From Bryobacterales bacterium (GTDB lineage Bacteria > Acidobacteriota > Terriglobia > Bryobacterales > UBA6623): a stretch of 55,522 bases of DNA. The notes beneath the pieces were generated by a model. It did no database searches, was not told the origin of the DNA, and saw nothing but the letters and a program-made list of their open reading frames with translations. Shown one piece after another: positions 1-8,181 of the stretch. The stretch is taken from NCBI GenBank assembly GCA_026713545.1, contig JAPOOG010000164.1, forward strand, positions 1-55,522, in the 5' to 3' direction. The first letter of the stretch is position 1, and each line of letters begins with the position of its first letter. Both the position numbers and the translations under genes were made by a program.

Positions 1-103
1 GGGAGTCCAGCACCAGCTCCACCAGCGGCGCCGGCGAGACGGCCGGCGCGGGCAGCGGATCCGCTGGAGGAGTTGCCTTCGAGTGTAAAAAAATCTCCCG
101 CAT
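1..103 (-). CDS. N-terminus of probable tyrosine recombinase (partial)
   Basis: This is the start of a gene that runs off the left edge. Its ATG (101-103, minus strand) overlaps the TGA of the HNH gene in an ATGA arrangement, so the two are probably translationally coupled. About 34 residues are visible: MREIFLHSKA, a proline/alanine-rich stretch, then PLVELVLDS. The last phrase resembles the start of the core-binding (SAM-like) domain of phage-integrase-type recombinases, where it is usually followed by a phrase such as SPHTRRAY. That continuation lies outside the window, so the family call is an inference. The coupling to an HNH gene is seen directly. Confidence 0.4.
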   Translation of the reverse strand, partial: MREIFLHSKATPPADPLPAPAVSPAPLVELVLDS

Positions 104-477
104 CAGCGTGTGGGTGGGAGTTGCAGCTGACGCGGGCGGCCGGGGTGCTGCTCGGCCCACAGTTGGGTGAGCAGCTCGGGGACCCAGCGGTCGATCGAGC
201 CCAGCCGATGCATGCGCGCGTGGCAGGAGCGGCAGAGGGGGATCAAAGCGGAAGGGAGATTAGGGGGCCGGGGGTGGTGGAAGACGAGCGGCGCCGGGGA
301 GCAGCAGACGCGGCAGGTGTGGTGGTCGCGCGCCAGGACCCGTTCCCTGCCCCCGCCGAAGCGGGCCCGCGAGCGCCGGCCGCGGTTGTAGCATCCCTTG
401 CACAGCCCGTGGCGGTAGAGTTCGGGGCTACCGCAGGGGCAGCAGAGCGGGAGCTGTTGTTGGCGGTCGGCGGGCAT
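103..477 (-). CDS. Small HNH-type zinc-finger nuclease-like protein
   Basis: A 124-residue protein with two CxxC pairs. The N-terminal part has CPCGSPELYRHGLCKGC, a zinc-ribbon-like motif. The second part has CRVC, then LVFHHPRP, then LCRSCHARMH, which is the HNH fold with its ββα-metal histidines and zinc-binding cysteines. Small HNH proteins of this type usually act as DNA nicking or cleaving enzymes, alone or beside mobile DNA. The stop codon overlaps the start of a probable recombinase gene downstream, which suggests a shared role in DNA mobility; that role is inferred. The start at 477 is the only ATG that keeps the first CxxC pair. No substrate can be named. Confidence 0.75.
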   Translation of the reverse strand: MPADRQQQLPLCCPCGSPELYRHGLCKGCYNRGRRSRARFGGGRERVLARDHHTCRVCCSPAPLVFHHPRPPNLPSALIPLCRSCHARMHRLGSIDRWVPELLTQLWAEQHPGRPRQLQLPPTR

Positions 478-721
478 GAGCGATCGGCGGGGTTTCTCTC
501 CAGCTCCGGCAGGCGCGGAGCGGTGTGGGACGAGCGGCCAGGAAGCGCCGGCGGCGTCCGGGAAATCACCATTGATAAAGTGGTTTTCCGAAGCCTATTG
601 CTCGTCTCGGAGCTTCTGGTGCTGAAACTTTCTCCCGCATGTGCCGGGATGGACCCGCTCTGGGAAGCGAGCGAAGCCCTGGCGGCGAAATCCCGGGAAC
701 CGCGCTGATCCATCCGGAAGC

Positions 722-1732
722 ATGCCGCGTTCGATAGCCAAGTCCGTCAATCACCTGCTTCGGCTGATCACCCGCAAACCCATCGCGGCAAGGATCGACA
801 TGTCGGGACGCCGCGTCATCGTCACCGGCGCCTCTCCCGGTTCCCTCGGATACGAAACCGCCAGGATCCTCTCGACTTGGGGAGCGCACGTCGTTGTCAC
901 CCGCACGCGCGAGGCCGCATCCATGGAGCATTCCCTGAAGGACGACCTGCGGAGGGCCGGCGCCGGCCAGGGTCGAGTCACAGCCCGCGCGCTCGACCTG
1001 TGCGATGCCGAAAGCGTCAAAGGCTTCGCGAAGTGGTACGAGAACAACCAGGGCGGCAGGCTGCACGTACTGATCAACAACGCCGGGATTCACAAGAACA
1101 TCCTCAGCCCGCGAAAGAAACCGCCCCCGAGCAAGGACGGCTTCGAGATTCACTGGCGCACCAACTACCTCGGAACCTTCCACCTGACGAGCCTGTTGCT
1201 CCCGCTCCTGAAACGAACCGGCCTGGAGTGCGGGGACGCGCGGGTCATCAACGTGTCTTCGCGCCTGCACGACAGAGCGAAGAACGATCAGCTTTTCAAC
1301 GGCCTCGAACGCTACCACTCGTGGGATGCGTACGGGTTGTCGAAGCTGGCGCTGGTTCACTTCTCGCTCGAGATCCAAAGACGGTACGCTGACCGCTACA
1401 ACCTGCGGTCTGCCGCAGTGCACCCGGGTTCCGTCGACACCAATCTCACGCGGACGGCGGTCCCCGGAGGGAGGACCGCCGGCGTCTTCTATCGAATCGG
1501 TTCCGCACTGTCATCCCTGGCGTTGCTGCCTCCGCGGGCCGGCGCGCAAACCGCCGTGATGTGCGCCAGCGAGCCTTCATGGCAAGGCGGGGCGTATTAC
1601 TGTTGCTGCGGCATCTCGGAATCATCCGAGGAGAGCCGGGACGAAAGCGCTTCGAAATTACTGTGGGAGAGGACGAGTGCGTGGGCCGGGACTCTCGTGA
1701 ATCCCGGCGGTGATGAGCATGAGCGGGATTGA
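722..1732 (+). CDS. Short-chain dehydrogenase/reductase (SDR family)
   Basis: An NAD(P)-dependent oxidoreductase of 336 residues with a Rossmann fold. Visible motifs are the nucleotide-binding VTGASPGSLG (residues 34-43), the structural NNAG (119-122), NVSS (177-180, containing the catalytic Ser) and the catalytic YGLSK (Y204, K208). The glycine-rich loop is slightly unusual, with an extra residue between its glycines. Overall it resembles the retinol-dehydrogenase/WW-oxidoreductase-like branch of SDRs, whose substrates are often lipophilic. A GTG/ATG frame open further upstream was ignored because the ATG at 722 precedes the normal N-terminus. The 3' end overlaps the SRPBCC gene by 20 bp, so the two are probably co-translated. 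Substrate unknown. Confidence 0.85.
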   Translation: MPRSIAKSVNHLLRLITRKPIAARIDMSGRRVIVTGASPGSLGYETARILSTWGAHVVVTRTREAASMEHSLKDDLRRAGAGQGRVTARALDLCDAESVKGFAKWYENNQGGRLHVLINNAGIHKNILSPRKKPPPSKDGFEIHWRTNYLGTFHLTSLLLPLLKRTGLECGDARVINVSSRLHDRAKNDQLFNGLERYHSWDAYGLSKLALVHFSLEIQRRYADRYNLRSAAVHPGSVDTNLTRTAVPGGRTAGVFYRIGSALSSLALLPPRAGAQTAVMCASEPSWQGGAYYCCCGISESSEESRDESASKLLWERTSAWAGTLVNPGGDEHERD

Positions 1733-2177
1733 AGTGCGGACCGAGCCCATGCGGATCGACGCGCCGGCCGCATTCGTCTGGGACATCCTCACCGACGTTG
1801 AGAATTACCGGCAGTGGAATCCGTTCACACCGCAAGCACGGACGGATTTCAGGATCGGTGCGGCGGTTCATCTTCGGGTCAGGATGGGGCCGCTGAAGAT
1901 GCCGATGACCGAAATCATGTCCGCATTCGAGCCCACCCGGCTGATTGCCTGGAGAAAGACCTTCGGGGCGGGCTGGTTGCTGGCCGCGGTGCGGGAGCAG
2001 CACCTCGAAGCGAAGAGCGGGACAAGCTGCGTTTATCGCAACACGGACCGACTAAGCGGTGTGTTTGCGCCGATCGTGCTGCGGTGTTTCGGCGGATTCA
2101 TGCGGCGCGGTTTCACCGACGCGGGCCGGGGATTGAAGCGCCATGCGGAAGCGAAGTACGCGATAAAAAGGCCGTGA
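1713..2177 (+). CDS. SRPBCC (polyketide cyclase/START-like) domain protein
   Basis: A 154-residue protein of the Bet v1/START-like fold. The N-terminal pattern (IDAPAAFVWDILTDVENYRQWNPFTP) is the typical helix-grip start, and the C-terminal helix (GFMRRGFTDAGRGLKRHAEA) closes the hydrophobic cavity. Such proteins bind small lipophilic ligands or act as cyclases or aromatases. The gene overlaps the SDR gene, which hints that both act on one lipophilic compound; this is an inference. The ATG at 1713 was preferred to the GTG at 1710. The last eight codons (KYAIKRP plus stop, from about 2153) match the dispersed repeat family rather than protein-family sequence, so the original C-terminus seems to have been replaced. 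Confidence 0.8.
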   Translation: MSMSGIEVRTEPMRIDAPAAFVWDILTDVENYRQWNPFTPQARTDFRIGAAVHLRVRMGPLKMPMTEIMSAFEPTRLIAWRKTFGAGWLLAAVREQHLEAKSGTSCVYRNTDRLSGVFAPIVLRCFGGFMRRGFTDAGRGLKRHAEAKYAIKRP

Positions 2178-2432
2178 TTCGTGTTTCGTGACTCGTGATT
2201 CGTGACCCCAAAACCAATACAGGCGGTACAGCCGTTGCTCCAAGTCAGCTTACGTTCAGGTCGGGTCTCGTAAAACCCCGTGATTCGAAAAAAGGCCGTG
2301 ATTCGTGTTTCGTGAAAACCGTAAAGGCCATGTTGCTTGCGCCAAGCGGCTCGCGCCTCGTCCTGACGACCCTCTCACGCCTGCCAGCAGCAGGCAGGCG
2401 CTTCGCCTCGCACCGTGGTGAGGAAGACAGGC
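2153..2432 (-). repeat. Dispersed inverted-repeat element, long form, copy M (one end lost)
   Basis: A reverse-orientation copy. Its 3' end (about 2340-2432) carries the conserved body, with the complement of GAGAGGGTCGTCAGGACGAG, and a degenerate terminal repeat ending GGTGAGGAAGACAGGCT. The other terminal repeat is missing: the sequence GAAGTACGCGATAAAAAGG, which is internal in copy B, is fused to the end of the SRPBCC reading frame. At 2174-2205 there is a clean period-7 array: GTGATTC, GTGTTTC, GTGACTC, GTGATTC. The rest of the gap to 2527 holds only the ribosome-binding region of moaB (AGGAGGA at 2517-2523). Confidence 0.8.
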
Positions 2433-2527
2433 TGCGCGGCGGCGCGTTGATTTGCTTCCGGCGGCAAGCTTCGCCATGCTGAGCGTTGTACGAAACGGAA
2501 CGCCGTTCCCGCGAAGGAGGAGGAACC

Positions 2528-3046
2528 ATGAATTCAGGCAGCGCCGGCGAACACCGCAAGAAGGCCTCCGAGAGAGGTCCCGTCTCGGTTGCGATCGTTA
2601 CCGTGAGCGACACGCGCACCGAGGAGACCGACGTCAACGGCAAATATCTGCGCGAGCAGCTCGTCGAAGCCGGGCACAGCGTCCATTCTTCCCGTATCGT
2701 GAAAGACGAACCGGATCAGATTCGCGGCATCCTCGACGAACTCGCGGCCGATGGGGAAGCGCAGGTCCTGCTGTTCAACGGCGGAACCGGCTTGTCGCGG
2801 CGCGACCGCACGTACGACGTGATCAGCGCCCGGCTCGACAAGGTGCTCTCGGGCTTCGGAGAGATCTTCCGGATGCTGAGCTATGAACAAGTCGGGGCCG
2901 CCGCGATGCTTTCGCGCGCAACCGCGGGCGTTTGCTCCGGCAAGGTCGTCTTCTCCACGCCCGGATCGCCCGCCGCCGTGCGGCTGGCCTGGGAAAAACT
3001 CATCTCCCCCGAATTGCACCATGTCGCCTGGGAGTTGGCGCGCTGA
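2528..3046 (+). CDS. moaB: Molybdenum cofactor biosynthesis protein MoaB/Mog
   Basis: A 172-residue cytoplasmic protein of the MoaB/MogA family, which adenylylates molybdopterin before molybdate insertion. Seen are the core [10 protein letters not shown] near residue 20, the substrate-binding [14 protein letters not shown] near 80-95 and STPGSPAAV near 150. Length is normal for MoaB. The start is set by a strong ribosome-binding site (AGGAGGA five bases before the ATG). No other molybdenum genes are in the window, so this copy stands alone. MoaB and MogA cannot be separated reliably by eye; the GTGLSRRD variant fits either. Confidence 0.85.
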   Translation: MNSGSAGEHRKKASERGPVSVAIVTVSDTRTEETDVNGKYLREQLVEAGHSVHSSRIVKDEPDQIRGILDELAADGEAQVLLFNGGTGLSRRDRTYDVISARLDKVLSGFGEIFRMLSYEQVGAAAMLSRATAGVCSGKVVFSTPGSPAAVRLAWEKLISPELHHVAWELAR

Positions 3047-3054
3047 TCCCGCTA

Positions 3055-3233
3055 TCCTGCATTTCTCACCACGTGGCGAGGCGAAGTGCGTGAGAGGGCC
3101 GTCAGGACGAGGCGCGAGCCGCTTGGCGCGCGCAGGCGTACTTGAACCGTACGTTGCGCACGGCGAGCAAACGCAACGAAGTCCTGGCGGTCGTATCGTG
3201 TGCTTCGACCGTCGGGTGGCGAGACATGCAGGA
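3055..3233 (+). repeat. Dispersed inverted-repeat element, short form, copy A (179 bp)
   Basis: A complete short copy nine bases after the moaB stop. It begins TCCTGCATTTCTCACCAC and ends with the near-complement, GGTGGCGAGACATGCAGGA, and is flanked on both sides by TA (3053-3054 and 3234-3235). Between the ends is the conserved body GTGCGTGAGAGGGCCGTCAG. A small inverted repeat, CGTAC-N7-GTACG, is also present. It contains no credible coding frame. The position right after a stop codon suggests it serves as the moaB 3' end. Confidence 0.9.
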
Positions 3234-3262
3234 TAACTTCCCCCGGCGGACAAACAGACACC

Positions 3263-4308
3263 ATGATGCAGGCTCCAATGAGGTTCCTGCGGCCTTGCGC
3301 GGCCGCGTCGTTTCTATTGATATTCGCCGTCCCCGGTCTGCACGGCGCAGACACGGTCATCCTCGACAACGGCGACCGGCTGACCGGCGAGTTCCAAAAG
3401 CTCGAAGAGAAAAAACTGTCGTTCAAGACCGACTATGCGGGCACGCTCAGTATCGACTGGGAGCACGTGAAAGAGCTCATCACCGAGGACAAGGTCGAGA
3501 TAGAACTCGAGAGCGGACACATGGTTCGCGGCAGTTTCGAGCAGAGCGGAGAAGAACTCGAGGTCGCCACCGAAGAGGAAGGAGTATTGACGGTCGAAGT
3601 GCCGGATGTCGTCCGCATCAGGTTCTATGACGACAAGCTTCCGGGCTTCTTCGACATTATCGAGGGTGCGGTGGACGCCGGTTTCAACTTCACTCGCGGA
3701 AATTCCCGTTTGAACTCATCTTCACTGGGCCTCCGGGGTCAATACCGCAGGCCGAAATATCAGATCTCCGCAAGCGCCACATCGCTCTTTACCCGGCAAG
3801 AGGACTCCGAGCCCACCAGCCGCCAGACCGCCGACGCCCGCTACGATCGGTTCTTCAGCACTCGCCAGTTCGCCTTCGGCCTGCTCGGCCTGGAACGCAA
3901 TGACCGCCAGCGGTTGAATCTGCGCTCGCGGCTGGGCGGCGGCTACGGCTACAAGTTCAAGGACACCCAGACCACGCAATTCTCCTTTCTCGGCGGCTTC
4001 ACGATCACCAACGAGCAATTTCAGGATGTGCCCGGAGTGGCTCCACAGGTCGGCGCAAGCAGTGGCGAGGCTGTCGCCGGAATCGACTACCGCGTCGAGT
4101 TGTTCAATGAGGTCGATGTCATCACGACGATCTCCTTCATCCCCAACCTCGTGCAGACCGGGCGTTACCGCATCGAGTTCGACAGCACCGCCCGGATTCC
4201 CATACTGGCGGGATTCAGTTGGAGCTTGAGCCTCTTCGATCGATTCGACAGCAACCCGCCCAGCGCGGGCGTGCAACGCAACGACTACGGTGTGGTGACC
4301 GCTGTCGG

Positions 4309-4321
<13 letters not shown>
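3263..4321 (+). CDS. DUF481 family outer-membrane-like protein
   Basis: A 352-residue protein with an N-terminal signal peptide (RFLRPCAAASFLLIFAVPGLHGAD). An N-terminal domain of about 100 residues (VILDNGDRLTGEFQKLEE) repeats a small beta motif; a C-terminal domain of about 230 residues (FTRGNSRLNSSSLGLRGQY onward) has alternating beta strands and ends in VGYAF, a terminal aromatic typical of outer-membrane barrels. This is the DUF481/YdiY-like architecture, whose function is not established. The ATG at 3263 is the only start that leaves a signal peptide. The last 13 bp overlap the convergent isomerase-like gene. Confidence 0.8.
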
Positions 4322-5235
<914 letters not shown>

Positions 5236-5257
5236 GGGAACCTCCCTGACAACGCGT

Positions 5258-5290
5258 AAAAAAATCGGGCAGCCAACAAGAGCTGCCCGA
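5258..5290 (-). terminator. Rho-independent terminator or attenuator in the leader of the isomerase gene
   Basis: Read on the minus strand, TCGGGCAGC pairs perfectly with GCTGCCCGA (9 bp, 5265-5273 with 5282-5290, 8-base loop) and is followed at once by seven U (5258-5264). This is a textbook intrinsic terminator pointing toward the isomerase start 23 bases away. It could end transcripts arriving from the amidase gene upstream or work as an attenuator. No leader peptide or riboswitch fold was recognised above it. Confidence 0.8.
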
Positions 5291-5350
5291 CAAGGGTTGA
5301 AGATGGAGTGTGGTGCCCATAAGATACCACTTCCTGGCCGCAGGGCGCTA

Positions 5351-5670
5351 GCCTGCATTTCTCACCATCCAACGGCCGAAGCACACGATAAAAAGGCCGT
5401 GGTTAGTGAATAGTGGTTAGTGGTTAGTGAAAAACCTTACAGGCCGTGATTCGTGAAGACCATTGGCGGGGGCTTGGTTCGCTCCAGCAAGAAATCTCTG
5501 GCGGCCAGTGAACCATAAAGGTCGTGTTTCGCGTCTCTTGTTTCGTGACCCGAGGGCCGAAGGAGGCAATATGACCGCTACGCCTACACCTGCGCGCGCC
5601 AAGCGGCTCGCGCCTCGTCCTGCCGGCCCTCTCACGCACTTCTCCTCGCAAAGTGGTGAGAAAAGCAGGC
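5351..5670 (-). repeat. Dispersed inverted-repeat element, long form, copy B (320 bp)
   Basis: A complete long copy in reverse orientation. The left end is TA plus GCCTGCATTTCTCACCAT; the right end is GTGGTGAGAAAAGCAGGC. Inside are a period-7 array at 5399-5433 (GTGGTTA, GTGAATA, GTGGTTA, GTGGTTA, GTGAAAA), a 41-base stem-loop at 5475-5515 (TGGTTCGCT pairing with AGTGAACCA, inner CCAG with CTGG), a second period-7 run, and the conserved body shared with the short form. It fills most of the 480-base gap between two minus-strand genes. Confidence 0.88.
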
Positions 5671-5717
5671 TCGCCTGCCTCACTCGCGGCAGTGGGCCGC
5701 CGGCGTGATAAGGCGGT

Positions 5718-6695
5718 TTACGGCTCGAACGGCTTCCCGGTCCTCTTGAGCGACTTCGGAATCCCGATCTGCAGGGTTACGTAGGCCCTGTCATTGGGGA
5801 AGCCGCGGTTGTTGAGCTTGCCGGCGGCATATCCGGGCAGGGCGTCGCCGATGGTTCCCACGATCCGGTTGGCGTGCTCGGCGTTGGTGTCGTAGAGGTG
5901 CTCGACGAGCGCCACCGCTTCGGTCCAGGCGACTTTGAGAGCGGTTTCCCAGTCAGCGGCGACACCGGTGGCGTACCATTTCTCGTCCGTCTCGACGACA
6001 ACGCCGCCGTTGGGAAAGTCCGGACCGCGCTCGACCTTGATCGTCACGGTCATGTCGATCTCGACGCCGGTGCCGGTGAGCTCGCCATCCCCCTGATAGG
6101 CGTGCGTGTCGCCGATCGTGAGCAGACCCTTGTAGCGCTGGGCGCGGATGTAGACCGTGCTGCCGGCCTGCACCGAGTTCAGATCGAGGTTGCCGCCGTG
6201 GTTCCATGCTCCGCCCGGGTGGTTGATCCGCGGCGCGACCTGGACAATCCCGACCATGGGGCGCACCGGCACCACGAAATCGGGCGGGAAATGCAGCATC
6301 CCGTTCTTGATCGGAGCGACCCGCCGCAGGCTGCCGCGAAACGGCCCGCCGTTGTTGTAATACCCGTAAGGCCCCGGCTGGGCATCGATGATGTGAATCG
6401 CCAGCCAATCGCCGGGTTTCACCCCTTCGATCTCGAACGGCCCGCCGCGGCGCGAGTGGCGCCGTTCGCTCAACTCCGGCGCAACGCCCGGTTCGAGGAT
6501 GCTGTCGAATCCGCCCGGGATCTCGATCACCACCGTTTCCCCAAGCTGGATCGTGCCCCGAACCTGCCCCCGTTCGGGATCGTCGGGTCCGGAGAGATAG
6601 GGGGTCCGCGTAAAGCGGCGCGGCTCCTGGGCGCCGGCCGGCAGCGCGAGTGTTACTGACAGGGTTGTCAACAGGACGATGCGAGTCCAAGTCAT
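5718..6695 (-). CDS. Acetamidase/formamidase family protein, exported
   Basis: A 325-residue protein with a clear signal peptide (TRIVLLTTLSVTLALPAGAQ) and the beta-rich core of the FmdA/AmdA acetamidase/formamidase family. Family-like stretches are TVVIEIPGGFDS, VKPGDWLAIHIIDAQPGPYG near residues 95-115, INHPGGAWNHGGNLD near 165 and IGDTHAYQGDGE near 200. Known family members hydrolyse short amides in the cytoplasm, so the signal peptide suggests a periplasmic variant, perhaps with another substrate. The start is supported by GGAGG eight bases upstream. The 3' neighbour is repeat copy B. Confidence 0.82.
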   Translation of the reverse strand: MTWTRIVLLTTLSVTLALPAGAQEPRRFTRTPYLSGPDDPERGQVRGTIQLGETVVIEIPGGFDSILEPGVAPELSERRHSRRGGPFEIEGVKPGDWLAIHIIDAQPGPYGYYNNGGPFRGSLRRVAPIKNGMLHFPPDFVVPVRPMVGIVQVAPRINHPGGAWNHGGNLDLNSVQAGSTVYIRAQRYKGLLTIGDTHAYQGDGELTGTGVEIDMTVTIKVERGPDFPNGGVVVETDEKWYATGVAADWETALKVAWTEAVALVEHLYDTNAEHANRIVGTIGDALPGYAAGKLNNRGFPNDRAYVTLQIGIPKSLKRTGKPFEP

Positions 6696-6749
6696 TTGAG
6701 GTCCTCCGTGTTTCGAATCGAACGGCTTCGAGATGCGACCAAGATTCTA

Positions 6750-6972
6750 GCCTTTCTCACCCCGTGGAGGGTCGAAGCGCGCGCGGGTCACGAAACACGG
6801 GTCATGAATCACGGCCTTTTCTCGAATCACAGCCTTTTCGGTTCACTGGCCGCCAGAGATTTCTTGCTGGAGCGAACCAAGCCCCCGCCAATGGTCTTCA
6901 CGAATCACGAATCACTGCCTTTAGGTTTTTCACGAGACACGAGTCACGAATCACGGCTTTCAAATCCGTTCG
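6750..6972 (+). repeat. Dispersed inverted-repeat element, long form, copy N (right end lost)
   Basis: The left end is TA plus GCCTTTCTCACCCCGTGG. The usual conserved body is missing and the element jumps to the period-7 arrays (units such as CACGAAA, CACGGGT, CACGAGT), with the internal stem-loop at 6840-6879. A second period-7 array (CACGAGA, CACGAGT, CACGAAT) follows. There is no right terminal repeat; instead the sequence runs into TTCGGTTCGCCGT and the second repeat module. Confidence 0.7.
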
Positions 6973-7330
6973 GTTCGCCGTTTGTTGCGCACGGGGCGCG
7001 CCGCCAGGAACCGCCGGCCGGGGCGTCGAACCCTCTGCAAAATCAATGCTTTACTGCCCTCTACTTCCAAATTTTTACGGCAAACTGTTGCGCACAAGTG
7101 CAGATGAGGATGACGGGATGTGCACATGTCTGCGCACCGTCAACCGTTGTGGGTCGGCCTCATGACGAGCGCCGTTCGCCGGGAAATCCTGCAAAAGCGC
7201 ACAGAATCCCGTTTGCCCCAGGAACATGCTCGAAGCGCAGCGCTCGCCGCCCTGCGGGCCGCTTCCGCTGTAGCCAACGAAAATGAACCCATGCCGGGAA
7301 AGGGGAACGTTCTCTACGGCGTTGACATCC
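6973..7330 (+). repeat. Second repeat module upstream of nuoC (homologous to 46602-47025)
   Basis: This stretch has no credible gene. It shares blocks in the same order with the region upstream of the cytochrome c gene: TTCGGTTCGCCGT, CGCACCGTC, a block around GACGAGCGCCGTT (7163-7175), and a 27-base identical block at 7282-7308 (AATGAACCCATGCCGGGAAA, then GGGGAAC), followed by GCGTTGAC. Both copies follow truncated copies of the dispersed element and end a few bases before promoter-like sequence. Nature unknown: it may be a regulatory leader, an ncRNA or the right half of a larger mobile unit. Confidence 0.6.
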
Positions 7331-7341
7331 GGAGCCATTTA

Positions 7342-7370
7342 TTGACACTTCATCGATTGCTGTGATACCA
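7342..7370 (+). promoter_or_regulatory. Candidate sigma70-type promoter for the nuo operon
   Basis: TTGACA (7342-7347) is followed after 16-17 bases by GATACC/ATACCA with a TG one base before (TGTGATACC). The -35 is perfect and the -10 is weak. It lies about 70 bases before the nuoC start and directly after the second repeat module. Another TTGACA occurs at 7322. Confidence 0.4.
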
Positions 7371-7437
7371 CTTAGGTTCTCTTCAAGAGCTAGTGCCCGC
7401 TGTTGTCTTTTCGAACAGGCTTCGGGACCCGCACAAG

Positions 7438-8181
7438 ATGGACGAAGACAAGAAGCCTGAGGCGCAAACTCCACCCGCAGCAGCACAACCCGAAGCCGAG
7501 CCGGTGAAGGCCGCCTCGGGCGAAGCTGCCTCTTCCGGAGCCGATAAGCCTTCGGGGTCGGCGCCCGCTGCCGCGGCCAAGCCGCCCGCCGCAAGACCGG
7601 GCGCCGCCGAGAAACCCGCCGCCCGAGCGCGGCCTCCCCGCCCGAAGGTTCCGCCGAAGAAAGCTCCCGCCGTCATGGAGGTCGAGCCGTGGCAAGGGTC
7701 CCTCGTCGACGCGCTCAGCGAGCGGTTCGGCGATGCGATCAAGGAGTTCTCGACCTACCGCGGCCAGGATTTCCTCGTGGCCGACCTGGCCTCGGTCGCC
7801 TCGATCATCGAGTACTTGAAGCTGGAACAGGATTTCGATTACCTCGTCGATATCACCGCGGTCGACAACCCCGAGAAGGAAAAGCGGTTCGAAGTCATCT
7901 GGATCATTTATTCCTTCGCCAGGAATACGCGAATCCGGATCAAGGCATCCGCAGGCGAGGACGAGAAACCGAACACGGCGGCCAGAGTCCACCGGGCCTC
8001 CGACTGGCTGGAGCGCGAAGTCTTCGACATGTTCGGCATCGAGTTCGAAGGCCATCCGAACATGACGCGCATCCTGCTGCCGGACGAGTGGCAAGGCCAC
8101 CCCCTGCGCAAGGACTACTCCATCATCGGGCAGGATCAGGACTGGGTCCGCGAGAACCTGCAGATCGAGAGCGCTCAATAA
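7438..8181 (+). CDS. nuoC: NADH-quinone oxidoreductase subunit C
   Basis: The 30-kDa subunit of the peripheral arm of respiratory complex I, at the cytoplasmic membrane face. The 247-residue protein has a 30-kDa domain from about residue 80: [12 protein letters not shown], then [19 protein letters not shown] (the signature region) and HPLRKDYSI near the end. The first 75 residues are an Ala/Pro/Lys-rich extension of low complexity, absent from the E. coli domain, probably disordered. The ATG at 7438 is preferred to an upstream GTG. The stop overlaps the nuoD start (TAATG). It is the first gene of the cluster; nuoA and nuoB are not upstream. Confidence 0.95.
   Translation: MDEDKKPEAQTPPAAAQPEAEPVKAASGEAASSGADKPSGSAPAAAAKPPAARPGAAEKPAARARPPRPKVPPKKAPAVMEVEPWQGSLVDALSERFGDAIKEFSTYRGQDFLVADLASVASIIEYLKLEQDFDYLVDITAVDNPEKEKRFEVIWIIYSFARNTRIRIKASAGEDEKPNTAARVHRASDWLEREVFDMFGIEFEGHPNMTRILLPDEWQGHPLRKDYSIIGQDQDWVRENLQIESAQ

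Noticed and set aside
480..720. RNA gene between the HNH and SDR genes
   Set aside because: A weak inverted repeat (CCGGGAT at 644-650 and ATCCCGG at 690-696) is present, but no known RNA pattern was recognised.
2245..2482. Short ORFs inside the dispersed repeats
   Set aside because: They differ in frame and length between copies and are not conserved as proteins.
3055..3233. CRISPR array made by the recurring repeats
   Set aside because: Copies are kilobases apart, are longer than CRISPR repeats and have terminal inverted repeats; there are no spacers and no cas genes.
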